A stretch of 64,000 nucleotides of DNA from Edaphobacter lichenicola. Its GTDB lineage: Bacteria; Acidobacteriota; Terriglobia; Terriglobales; Acidobacteriaceae. The stretch spans positions 1,178,001 to 1,242,000 of the forward strand of contig NZ_CP073696.1 of the NCBI RefSeq assembly GCF_025264645.1. The letters run 5' to 3'. The position numbers and the translations under genes were made by a program. Position 1 is the stretch's first letter. Every line of letters starts with the position of its first letter. The notes under the pieces are model-generated. The model made no database searches. It saw only the letters and a list, made by a program, of their open reading frames with translations, and was not told where the DNA came from. Shown in pieces: positions 53,401 through 61,374 of the stretch.

Positions 53401-54053
53401 CGAAGCGGCAACATCTCCATTAACAGTCTCTCGCAGTCCGCAAGGCTTCCATCACGATGCAACATCAGCGTCCGCAGTGCTTCATCCAACGCATCATCAG
53501 GCCCCCCAAGTTGCATTAGCGTCCGTCGTGCCGCCTCACGATACATTGGAGCTGCATCCTCCACTGGCTTCTGCCCGCCGCCACTCCCCGACAGCACAGG
53601 CAGCGACTGGGCGATCTCCATACAAAGAGAGTCGATGGTGCGGATTCTCAACCTTCGCGGGTGTTCCAATAAATTCCAACCGAACATTTTGTCGCGTTGC
53701 AAGACTGCGTTGGCTAATGCTCGTGTTTGGCGATCAAAAGTCGAATCGCTCTTTATCGGTTTGTCGTATGCAGCGCTCTCCAACTGCGCACTCACGCGCT
53801 CTCGCATCTCGGCTGTCGCTTTCACCGTGAATGTGATTGCCAGTACTTGTGTGGGGTCGTCGACGCTATCATCTGCCAGGAGCTTGAGGTAACGCTGAAT
53901 TAACAGCCCGGTCTTTCCCGATCCGGCTGGGGCCTCTACGATCCATGAGTGCCGTACATCGAGCGCGCGTTCCCGATCGTGCCAGTCTGGTGGTCGTTCG
54001 TCTTTCGCATCCGGCACATGTTCGACCTTGGGAACAATGAAGAGATCAGCCAA
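50409..54053 (-). CDS. addA: AddA-type helicase-nuclease (UvrD superfamily)
   Basis: A 1214-residue protein combining a UvrD/RecB-like SF1 helicase with a C-terminal nuclease. Helicase motifs are Walker A IVEAPAGSGKTGLLIQRYLK, motif II in LLVDEMQDTSSSQYELVQLL, motif III VFLVGDPKQSIYLFRQARVE, motif V in AVDLMTIHGAKGLEWDVVIV and motif VI LFYVACTRAREELHLF. The C-terminal PD-(D/E)xK nuclease shows DYLWIIDYKTSTHG. It processes DNA double-strand ends with the partner encoded upstream. The two genes overlap by 8 bp, so they form an operon. It is similar to AddA rather than RecB because the partner is a nuclease of the AddB kind. Confidence 0.93.
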   Translation of the reverse strand: MADLFIVPKVEHVPDAKDERPPDWHDRERALDVRHSWIVEAPAGSGKTGLLIQRYLKLLADDSVDDPTQVLAITFTVKATAEMRERVSAQLESAAYDKPIKSDSTFDRQTRALANAVLQRDKMFGWNLLEHPRRLRIRTIDSLCMEIAQSLPVLSGSGGGQKPVEDAAPMYREAARRTLMQLGGPDDALDEALRTLMLHRDGSLADCERLLMEMLPLRNQWGELVPLAKQELDDKFLDGTVLPKLERALEEAVCAGLTRLAQTVPPDILQELSSLAGEMGHADGHKGNPSPIAMCAGVHTAPGETAKDLDHWRALIHLMTTTDGKWRAGFRSNWLRFEVEKVHAARLGDLVEELRGNDAVLDAIKLVKNLPPIKYPINQWIVAKALFRVLSRSLAELQLVFAKQGQCDFAEPGLLAQVALRRDDAVNDYNDALGMKLQHLLVDEMQDTSSSQYELVQLLTQGWDGQSQTVFLVGDPKQSIYLFRQARVERFVRTMQTELFGDLQVGRLQLTANFRSQRGLVEDFNENFSLLFPREVNVTNSEDVPYIEAKAVRPVSQTKSLNLVWHARLLAAADDPEEAKKQRRRETKLEAENIRAIVEDWRSRPLPKGRSEPWRIAVLVRSRKLLSVIVTELTDDTKGAIPYRAVDIEGLGERQEVLDLYALTRALLHPADRVAWFAVLHAPWCGLGLADLHMLAGADDPVWAERCVEDVIAERGDLLSEESCFRLARVWPVLQAARNHRSGVTTAQLVERTWRSLGGDVYLKPAEMANVRRYLQLLDEVEEQGELLDLRLLKAQLDRLFAETPPATGAVDLMTIHGAKGLEWDVVIVPGLEKKPQVNREKLLTWNEIDSADASAASIVLAPIVSRGEGSKELNDWLKGIDKTRNAAERKRLFYVACTRAREELHLFATPDQTSKGEVHRAYGSLLATAWPAAERHFANITPVSEDRKTTFVMSLFPEEGDEGFIDSLAASDDSRERPALLKRLPLNFSTEARFAAPRRLSYGDAETAPNDTPFDRPEGSFEARAFGNAVHAFMEILTKRLASGIGAETLLREVAGWSSRISAVLRGDGLPPTVVERLTTRVKTALTNTLMDSDGLWVLSPHSGASSEYALISWDERRSSVRLDRMFLAGAEPQKTGDDYLWIIDYKTSTHGRGGVDEFLAEQRTKYAPQLEAYGRMMRESVSADRLRVGLYYPALPRLVWWQPELSPTPASD

Positions 54054-56793
54054 AGATCACCTCACCCTCAGAGCTTTCGTCCCCTTCTTCGGCATCATCA
54101 AATAGCGACGTATCGAGACGGCACAATAACCTCTGGCCACAGTACTGACACGTCTTTGGATACATCTTTGGGCTCACTCGCGCGTCCCCAGAGTGGAACT
54201 CTTCCGCCAACTCTTCGAGTACGGTCCTCCATTGCTCTACCTGTGCTGCCAGAGTCGGTGCCTCCTTCAATTGTGCAGGCTTACCAGGGAGAATGCCATC
54301 GTTGACAGCGTATCCCTTCATCTCACGGTCCACACCTGCCCGCACCAGTCCGAATGCCACACCCTGAAGCTGGTCTGGTTGAGAGAGAATCGCGTAGAGC
54401 GGCAGCTGCGGCGCGTCCGGCCTTGCCGTAAGCCAATCATTTGGGGACGCAGTACCTGTTTTGTAGTCGATCAGTACCTCGCCCCCTTCGACCTTATCGA
54501 CTCGATCCATGCGCACATTCAGCCGTAGCGGACCTACTCGAACATCTTTAAACTCCTTCTCGCTTAGCTGGACTTCGAATGGCAACTTGCGCTCCAACTC
54601 CAGATCCAGCCATCCGGACAGCAACGTGAGCAACCTCGCCTGCTGAACCTTCAGATATGCGAAATCCCAATTCGTTACGCTTGCCTCCAACGTTTTATTC
54701 AGTCCTTGAGCGATGCACCGCGTCAACACCTCAATCCGTTGCTGTGTTGTCATGGTCCTCAAAGCATCCTGAGTCTTCACTTCGTCCCAAAAGATCTCAA
54801 GCACTTTATGCACTGCCGTGCCGCTCTCTCTTGCGTCCATTCCCGGCTCGATCGATTCAAGATCAGTCGCCCATAAACGCTGCTCAGCAAATGCACGGAA
54901 CCCACATGCCGCCTGGAGCTCCAGAATTCTCGCTCCTCCTCGAATGACACGGTCCGGCAAGGGATGTATCGGTGCAATGTCTTCGATCTCCTCAACCGCA
55001 GTTATCATCGGCGTGGCTTCGGGCTCGACGATATCGGCGGTCTCAACCCCGACGAGCCTAAGTTCTGCGAGCATAGGAGAAGGTCGTTGGCTTCCTTCTG
55101 CGGCCACCTTCGCGTAACTGAATACCACTATCTCAGCAGATCCAGCTATTCGCTCTGTCATCCTTCGCACAAATGCGTCGTCGCGAGCAACATCTGTTCC
55201 TGGCATTCCTAACTCCCGTTGCAGGTGCCAAGGCAGCAGGGAATTACTCGTGCCTACAATCGGCCAATTCAGTTCGCCCGCGTGCAAAAACCAGACGGCG
55301 TCGAAGGTTCCACCTGCAGCTTCAAGCGGCCCCATGATCTGTACGGGGGCATCGCGTGACTCGGGTGCAAACATGGTGTTGCGCGCAATCGCTACTAGCT
55401 CCGCCAGTGCGTGGTCCAGATCGATGGACACACCATCGAAGTCCAGAGTTGCGAACTCATCAAGCGCACTCTCCCATTTGCGGCGTATCTGGAACTCGAA
55501 GCTGGTCTCTGATGAATCTGCACCCCACGCTGCGGAGTTCAATAACTCCCGCATTCGTTCAGCCCATTCCGAGTGGGTGCGCGCGTCAAACCCTCGCAGT
55601 CTGTTAACTACTGTGCGGATCGACCGTAACGTTGAGATCAGCAGTGGTAATCGTCCCTTCCACTTTGAGCGTTCTGCCAGAGCAATCAACTCATCCAGCG
55701 AAATCTCCGGGCGCAGCATTCGTGCTTTACGCAACTCAAACGCATCGAACTCTGCTCGAGTTCCTCGTTCGGAGCTCCTCATCGCAAAGTAGCGAGACAG
55801 CAATAGCCGGCTTACCCTCTCCAACGGAAGCGGCTCGCTCGTCCATTGCAACAGGTCGAAGGCTATCGCGACCATCGGCATCTCCGCGAGTGGCATTCCG
55901 GTCGAAAACTCATACGGCCCTGTCTGGCTGCCAATTCGAATATTCTGCAACTCGGGAGCTAGCACGTCGCGAAACACACGATCGATCTCTTTCCGTTCCC
56001 GTTCAAGTCCAGGCACGATGATAGCTACTCTTCCATGAGGTTGTGCTTCGAGAAATCTGCGCGTCCATCGTGCAGCGACGGAAAACTCCTGCTCTTCATC
56101 TTCAACTCCAACTAAATTGCGCCGGGCCGCGTCGACAGATAGCTGCAGCTCTTCTACCGCTACGCTCGCCGACCGCAGAACGTCCACCAATTTCTTTTGT
56201 GCGGGAGTCATTCCGTCGAAGCCCACGAGTGTCACACCATTTGGTGGAAGCACGATCAACCCGTTCCTGATCGCATCGTGCAACGTCGTTTCCAACTGTG
56301 CCTGGGTTATAAACCCCTCCACCTGGCAGCGTCGTTCAAACATACGAGCCCACCGTTGAAACGATCGTGTATCTGAGTTGCCGATAGCACCACGGAGTTT
56401 CTGCCGTCCGTCGTAGTTACAGATCAGCCGCCACGCCTCGGCCGCCACCGTGGCAAGAGAGTCGACTGTCCGCAAACTCGCCAGGTCTTCATCCGCTTCG
56501 AGAACGGTTCGCCACAAGGCATGTTCCTGCGTTCGGTTCAGCAGCATCTGCGTTGCGTGCCCATCGATCACGAGCCCGTGCCATAGTCCTGTCATCCACG
56601 CATCCCAGGCCATGATCATCGGTGGTTGCCAATTTTTTAATCCCAAGGTGCGATTCCGTCGGTCAAACCCGCGACGGAGAGTACGTGCCGCCCGCTGATT
56701 TCCAGTTACCACGATCGCGCCCCGCTCCAGCGCCGCTACAATCTCACCCGGCAGCAACTCCCGACCATCCATACCTCGGTTATACTCTTCCAT
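54046..56793 (-). CDS. addB: AddB-type nuclease with Fe-S cluster motif
   Basis: About 915 residues; other in-frame ATGs at 56847 and 56769 are possible starts and none has a good ribosome site. The inactivated helicase-like N-terminal part lacks a clean Walker A (AIVVTGNQRAARTLRRGF). The C-terminal nuclease has the PD-(D/E)xK core EVLIDYKTGTASPNDWL. Cys residues fit the AddB iron-sulfur clasp: one in LELQAACGFRAFAEQRLW, and a late C-x2-C-x5-C in KTCQYCGQRLLCR. It pairs with AddA, whose start it overlaps by 8 bp. The complex resects breaks before RecA loading. Confidence 0.88.
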   Translation of the reverse strand: MEEYNRGMDGRELLPGEIVAALERGAIVVTGNQRAARTLRRGFDRRNRTLGLKNWQPPMIMAWDAWMTGLWHGLVIDGHATQMLLNRTQEHALWRTVLEADEDLASLRTVDSLATVAAEAWRLICNYDGRQKLRGAIGNSDTRSFQRWARMFERRCQVEGFITQAQLETTLHDAIRNGLIVLPPNGVTLVGFDGMTPAQKKLVDVLRSASVAVEELQLSVDAARRNLVGVEDEEQEFSVAARWTRRFLEAQPHGRVAIIVPGLERERKEIDRVFRDVLAPELQNIRIGSQTGPYEFSTGMPLAEMPMVAIAFDLLQWTSEPLPLERVSRLLLSRYFAMRSSERGTRAEFDAFELRKARMLRPEISLDELIALAERSKWKGRLPLLISTLRSIRTVVNRLRGFDARTHSEWAERMRELLNSAAWGADSSETSFEFQIRRKWESALDEFATLDFDGVSIDLDHALAELVAIARNTMFAPESRDAPVQIMGPLEAAGGTFDAVWFLHAGELNWPIVGTSNSLLPWHLQRELGMPGTDVARDDAFVRRMTERIAGSAEIVVFSYAKVAAEGSQRPSPMLAELRLVGVETADIVEPEATPMITAVEEIEDIAPIHPLPDRVIRGGARILELQAACGFRAFAEQRLWATDLESIEPGMDARESGTAVHKVLEIFWDEVKTQDALRTMTTQQRIEVLTRCIAQGLNKTLEASVTNWDFAYLKVQQARLLTLLSGWLDLELERKLPFEVQLSEKEFKDVRVGPLRLNVRMDRVDKVEGGEVLIDYKTGTASPNDWLTARPDAPQLPLYAILSQPDQLQGVAFGLVRAGVDREMKGYAVNDGILPGKPAQLKEAPTLAAQVEQWRTVLEELAEEFHSGDARVSPKMYPKTCQYCGQRLLCRLDTSLFDDAEEGDESSEGEVIFG

Positions 56794-56815
56794 TCGTCGG
56801 AAAACCCGTGACAAA

Positions 56816-58015
56816 TCAGTGAGTAACTTCCCGGGTTTTTGGTGCAAACAGGCTCATCGCCAGAAGCATAACCGCAGCCGCGAAGGGGAGGCCCAGTGCC
56901 ACTTGCAGTGACCCAGTCTTTGTCGACACTACACCCATCAGCCATGGTAAAGCGGCCGCTCCTAAGCCGGAAACGGCGAGCACGATGCCTGCCTGGCGCG
57001 CCGTTGGCCGCTCCGCCATCAGCAACGCAAACGTTGCCGGAAAGAACGGCGACAAGCTCAGGCCCAGTAACACAGCGAACCCCGCAATGGTTACTGCCGA
57101 GTGAGCCGTTGCCAGTCCCGCTGTAAATAGTGCAGCCAGCACCAGGCCCCAACGCTGGACCGTCTTCTCTCCCACCTTCATCATCACCGCTGAAGAACCG
57201 GCTCGTCCCAGGGTAAGAGACATCCATAACAACAGAGTTGTGTACTCGCTCACTGCCAGGGTTTTGTCACCGTATCGCAGGGCGAACGTCGTCAGCCAGC
57301 CGCTCAAACACGTCTCTAGTCCGCCATAGAGTACAAGCAAGCACGCGAAGTACACATACAAGCGTCTACTCAGCCCGGACTGAGGTATAGCTTCCAAAGC
57401 AGCCACGCTCACTTCTTCTGTCGCGGAGACATCCATGCGCATCTGAACACTAAACACAGCGATTCCAGCGACAAACAGCATTGCAAAACCTGCTAGCACA
57501 CTCCGCAGCGTGAAACGTGGAAGCAGCCACGCTGCCAGCAGTGCCGACAGCATCGCGCCTAAGCTGAAAGAAAAGTTCAGCAGCGCGAGCGCAGACCCTC
57601 GATGTTCCGTAAACCTCCGTCCCGCGAGAATATTGACTGAGGTGATGATCTGTCCCAGACCAAATCCACCTACAAACAACGCAACGCAACCGACCGTCAT
57701 CGACGGAGCGACAGCAAAGCCGCCAAATCCGAACGCCCCACCTAATAGGCCAATGAGCAGACTCTGTCGCAGTCTCGTCGACACAGTCACGCCACCCAGG
57801 AACGCCCCACAGAACTTTGCCATCATCAGAAGGCCGCTCTGCGAATCTGCCATCGCCCATTGTTTCGCAAGTAGGGGAAGAATCGGCCCTAGCAATGCCG
57901 TCCCCAGACCTGCAAGCATCAATCCGTAGTGCATGAGTCCTATGGACGGAGCAACAGTACCACGTTTCAACAAACTTGACCCCCAGAACGATTCTCGCGT
58001 TGCAGCCATTATCAT
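56816..58015 (-). CDS. major facilitator superfamily transporter
   Basis: A 399-residue protein with 12 likely membrane helices. It begins with a charged N-terminus, then GLMHYGLMLAGLGTALLGPI, and the first MFS signature region lies around SGLLMMAKFCGAFLGGVTVS, followed by LLGGAFGFGGFAVAPSMT and LYVYFACLLVLYGGLETCLS in the second half. The layout resembles FucP/glucose-type or simple sugar MFS families, but no residue decides the substrate. It lies just upstream of addB on the same strand; its stop overlaps the far possible start of addB at 56847. Confidence 0.9.
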   Translation of the reverse strand: MIMAATRESFWGSSLLKRGTVAPSIGLMHYGLMLAGLGTALLGPILPLLAKQWAMADSQSGLLMMAKFCGAFLGGVTVSTRLRQSLLIGLLGGAFGFGGFAVAPSMTVGCVALFVGGFGLGQIITSVNILAGRRFTEHRGSALALLNFSFSLGAMLSALLAAWLLPRFTLRSVLAGFAMLFVAGIAVFSVQMRMDVSATEEVSVAALEAIPQSGLSRRLYVYFACLLVLYGGLETCLSGWLTTFALRYGDKTLAVSEYTTLLLWMSLTLGRAGSSAVMMKVGEKTVQRWGLVLAALFTAGLATAHSAVTIAGFAVLLGLSLSPFFPATFALLMAERPTARQAGIVLAVSGLGAAALPWLMGVVSTKTGSLQVALGLPFAAAVMLLAMSLFAPKTREVTH

Positions 58016-58033
58016 TGACTCAGGAGTACACCC

Positions 58034-58924
58034 GTGTCTTGCACTCGTTTATTTCTTGTTGCCTTTGTCGCTTTCCTTGCTGGCTGCCATCATGAAGTTC
58101 CATCGGCGGCCCTCCAATCCGCCGAACAGAAGAGTTTCACCATCCGCGGCAAGGTCGTCTCCACCGATGCTACCCACGTCACACTCGATGGGGAAGACGT
58201 TCCCGGCTTCATGGAAGCGATGACGATGGACTACAAACTCAAAGATCCCAGCGTCGTCAGCGAGCTGCATCCCGGCGACCGCATCTCTGCGAAGGTGCTT
58301 GCGGACCGCGACAAGGACGGCAACTATACCAACATCCAGCTAAAAGATATCGTCGTCATCGCCCAGGCTCGCCCCGACTACAAGCCGCCTGTTGCCTATC
58401 ATGTCCCCACGCCCGGTGATCAGGTCCCCGACTTCAAACTGCTGAACCAGAGCGGCCGCACGATTCATCTTGATCAGTTCAAAGGTAAGGTTGTCCTCGT
58501 GACCTTCATCTACACTCGTTGTCAGCTTGCTGACTTCTGCCCGCGGATGAGCCACAACTTCGCTGATGTCGACAAGGCGCTCGCTGCCGATCCGGCGCTC
58601 TATAAGAAGACTCACCTCCTCAGCGTCAGCTTCGATCCGACCTACGACACCCCGAAGGTTCTACGCAGCTATGGCGGCGCATACACGGGGAACTTCACCA
58701 ACGAGAAATTTGCTCATTGGGACTTTGCCGCGCCATCAGAAAAGGATCTTCCGGTTGTTACACAGTTCTTCAACGTCGGCGTCACACCGGGAGACAGCAC
58801 GTCGCTCACCCACTCTTTGTCGACCGTTCTCATTGGGAGAGACGGCAAGATCATCGAGTGGTATCCGAACAATGAATGGAAGCCAGAGGACGTGATCGCA
58901 ACAATCAGAAAGAACGCCGCTTAG
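58034..58924 (+). CDS. CusF-SCO fusion: copper chaperone lipoprotein
   Basis: A 296-residue protein with a lipoprotein signal (FLAGC lipobox, cleaved before the Cys at about residue 15). An N-terminal copper-binding CusF_Ec domain follows (IRGKVVSTDATHVTLDGED, PGFMEAMTMDYKLKDPSVVS), with the metal-binding Met and Trp-type positions represented by MEAMTM. The C-terminal domain is SCO1/SenC (VLVTFIYTRCQLADFCPRMS with the two Cys, SFDPTYDTPKVL and HSLSTVLIGRDGKI with the metal His). SCO proteins deliver copper to cytochrome oxidase CuA. The two-domain form is common in acidobacteria. The gene stands alone and is divergent from the MFS transporter. Confidence 0.92.
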   Translation: MSCTRLFLVAFVAFLAGCHHEVPSAALQSAEQKSFTIRGKVVSTDATHVTLDGEDVPGFMEAMTMDYKLKDPSVVSELHPGDRISAKVLADRDKDGNYTNIQLKDIVVIAQARPDYKPPVAYHVPTPGDQVPDFKLLNQSGRTIHLDQFKGKVVLVTFIYTRCQLADFCPRMSHNFADVDKALAADPALYKKTHLLSVSFDPTYDTPKVLRSYGGAYTGNFTNEKFAHWDFAAPSEKDLPVVTQFFNVGVTPGDSTSLTHSLSTVLIGRDGKIIEWYPNNEWKPEDVIATIRKNAA

Positions 58925-59059
58925 TCGGAGCACATCAAACCAGACCACAAAGGGCATTCATTTGATTGCCTGTCGACACTGCAGTCCACCAATTAGCAGC
59001 TTCTGAATATCGACAATCCGTTATTCTGGGAGCAAGTCACATCAGAGGGTCTTATTGTC

Positions 59060-59437
59060 ATGGCAAAACTTACTATCGGCTTCGGCATCGTACTTGTTCT
59101 CCTTGGCATCATCGGTTTTGTCGCTACCGGCAGCGCTCATCCTACGGCACTGATACCTGCCGGGATCGGCCTCTTCTTTGTCCTCTTTGGTGTCATGGCC
59201 AACACGGAAGACTCCAAGAAGCGCATGCTCTGGATGCATATCTCCGTCACAGTGGCGCTTCTCACGTTTCTCGGTACCATTCCTGCTGACATCGACACCA
59301 TTCGCCTCTCTCGCGGAGCCTACTTCGCTCACCCGGCCGCAATCGAAGAGAAGGGCGCTCTATCGCTTCTGTGCCTGATCTATGTTCTGTTCTGCGTCCG
59401 GTCGTTCATCTCTGCTCGGCGGTCACGGCTGGCTTAG
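59060..59437 (+). CDS. small membrane protein of unknown function
   Basis: A 125-residue protein with four hydrophobic segments (FGIVLVLLGIIGFVATG, LIPAGIGLFFVLFGVMA, ISVTVALLTFLGTI and ALSLLCLIYVLFCVRSFI), a compact four-helix membrane protein with basic inner loops. The stretch SKKRMLWMHI and IRLSRGAYFAHPAAI are the likely loops. It lies 29 bp before the ABC exporter on the same strand and may be co-expressed. I recognise no characterised family. Confidence 0.8.
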   Translation: MAKLTIGFGIVLVLLGIIGFVATGSAHPTALIPAGIGLFFVLFGVMANTEDSKKRMLWMHISVTVALLTFLGTIPADIDTIRLSRGAYFAHPAAIEEKGALSLLCLIYVLFCVRSFISARRSRLA

Positions 59438-59466
59438 CAGGTCTGCGGCGTAGACTTAAGGTAACT

Positions 59467-61374
59467 ATGTCCTCTAACTTTGGAGCATCCAGCTTCGGCG
59501 GTATGAAATCCGCAGATCGCCCTACGCGTGGGGTAGGTAGGGCAACCGCGGCCGACCTTACCGCCTCGCGCCCCAAGCCCAAACTGAAGAAGGTCTTACC
59601 GGAGATATGGAAGCTCGTTAAGCCGCGCCGCCTGCTACTCGCAGGCAGCTTCCTCTTGATGGTCGTCAACAGGCTTTGCAGTTTCGCAGTGCCAGTCTCA
59701 TCGCGTTATCTCATCAACAACGTGATGTACAAGCATCAACTTCATCTTCTGCCTTACATCATTGGAGGTGTCGCAACCGCCACCTTTATTCAAGGCATCA
59801 GCTCCTTTGCGCTTACCCGAATGTTATCTACTACCGGCCAGCGCCTCATCTCCGACCTTCGCATGCAGGTGCAAGAGCACATCGGCCGTCTTCCAATATC
59901 CTTCTACGACGAGAACCGTACAGGAACCCTGGTTGCCCGCATCATGACGGACGTTGAGGGCGTTCGGAATCTGATTGGAACCGGCCTGCTCGACTTTGTC
60001 GGCGGCCTGCTTACTGCCGTCATAGCCTTTTGCATCTTGATCCGCATCAGCACGCTGATGACGCTGCTCACTTTTTGCATCCTTGTCGTCTTTGGGCTCA
60101 TCCTGCAGCGAGCGTTCAATACGATTCGCCCAATCTTCCGTGAGCGGTCGAAGATTAATGCGGAGGTTACGGGCCGTCTCACCGAGTCTCTCGGTGGCGT
60201 CCGAGTCGTCAAGGGCTATCACGCCGAAGACAGCGAATCCCGCGTCTTTGCAAACGGTATCAGTCGGCTACTCACCAACGTCATCAGCTCTATCACCGCG
60301 CAATCGTTGATGACGCTGTCTTCGACGATGGTTCTTGGAGTCGTTGGCTCGCTGGTCATGTACTTAGGCGCTCGTGAGATCGGCGCGCACCGTCTCGATG
60401 TCGGCGGCTATGTGGAGTACACCATGCTCCTTGCCTTTATGGTCGCTCCGATCGCCCAACTGGTGAACATCGGAACTCAGCTCACCGAGGCGATGGCCGG
60501 CCTCGATCGAACGACCGAGATCCTCAACGAACCCGCGGAGGATAGCGACCCAGCCCGCACGCACGTCATTGGACCTATCCACGGAGAGGTCGCTTTCAAA
60601 GATGTCACCTTCGCGTATGTGCCAGACAAACCCGTTTTGCACGGCATCAGCTTCGACGCGAAACCTGGCACCGTTACCGCGCTCGTTGGCTCTTCTGGCT
60701 CAGGTAAGTCCACCATCATCTCGCTCATCTGTGGCTTTCACGATGCGAATGGGGGCCAGGTGCTGATTGATGGCGTCGATCTGGCCACCATCCGTCTCTC
60801 AAGTTATCGTCAGCAACTCGGCGTAGTTCTGCAGGAGACCTTCCTCTTCGACGGCACCATTCGCGAGAACATCCTCTTCAGCCGCCCGCAGGCGACCGAG
60901 GAGCAACTCATGGAAGCAAGCCGCATCGCGCGCGTCGACGAATTCGCCGAACGCTTCCCGGAGAAGTACGACACTGTCGTGGGCGAACGCGGTGTCAAGC
61001 TCTCTGGAGGCCAGCGTCAGCGCATCTCCATCGCACGTGCCATCCTCGCAGATCCGCGCATCCTCATCCTCGACGAGGCCACCAGCTCACTCGATTCCGA
61101 ATCCGAAGCGTTGATTCAGAGCGGGCTCAACTTCCTCATGCAAGGCCGGACGACGTTTGTCATCGCTCACCGGCTATCTACAATTCGGCGTGCGAATCAG
61201 ATCCTGGTCATTGAGCAGGGAAGGATCGTTGAACGCGGTACCCATGAGGCACTCTATAAGCTACAGGGCCGCTACTACGACCTCTACACGCGCCAGCACG
61301 GCCTCGAAACCAACCTCTTCCTCGCTCCCGGCGAGGGCGACACGATTGAAGACCTCGCCGAGACAAACGGTTAG
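59467..61374 (+). CDS. MsbA-like ABC exporter (permease and ATPase)
   Basis: A 635-residue half-transporter. I start at ATG 59467, after AAGG; the frame is open to 59371 inside the previous gene. After an N-terminal tail of about 60 residues come six membrane helices (SFLLMVVNRLCSFAVPVSS, FVGGLLTAVIAFCILIRI, VLGVVGSLVMYLGAREIG). The ATPase has Walker A LVGSSGSGKSTIISLICG, Q-loop VVLQETFLFDGTIRENI, signature KLSGGQRQRISIARAILADP, Walker B ILILDEATSSLD and H-loop VIAHRLST. It resembles MsbA and other lipid or multidrug exporters; the substrate is open. It converges on oligopeptidase B, with a four-base stop overlap. Confidence 0.93.
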   Translation: MSSNFGASSFGGMKSADRPTRGVGRATAADLTASRPKPKLKKVLPEIWKLVKPRRLLLAGSFLLMVVNRLCSFAVPVSSRYLINNVMYKHQLHLLPYIIGGVATATFIQGISSFALTRMLSTTGQRLISDLRMQVQEHIGRLPISFYDENRTGTLVARIMTDVEGVRNLIGTGLLDFVGGLLTAVIAFCILIRISTLMTLLTFCILVVFGLILQRAFNTIRPIFRERSKINAEVTGRLTESLGGVRVVKGYHAEDSESRVFANGISRLLTNVISSITAQSLMTLSSTMVLGVVGSLVMYLGAREIGAHRLDVGGYVEYTMLLAFMVAPIAQLVNIGTQLTEAMAGLDRTTEILNEPAEDSDPARTHVIGPIHGEVAFKDVTFAYVPDKPVLHGISFDAKPGTVTALVGSSGSGKSTIISLICGFHDANGGQVLIDGVDLATIRLSSYRQQLGVVLQETFLFDGTIRENILFSRPQATEEQLMEASRIARVDEFAERFPEKYDTVVGERGVKLSGGQRQRISIARAILADPRILILDEATSSLDSESEALIQSGLNFLMQGRTTFVIAHRLSTIRRANQILVIEQGRIVERGTHEALYKLQGRYYDLYTRQHGLETNLFLAPGEGDTIEDLAETNG

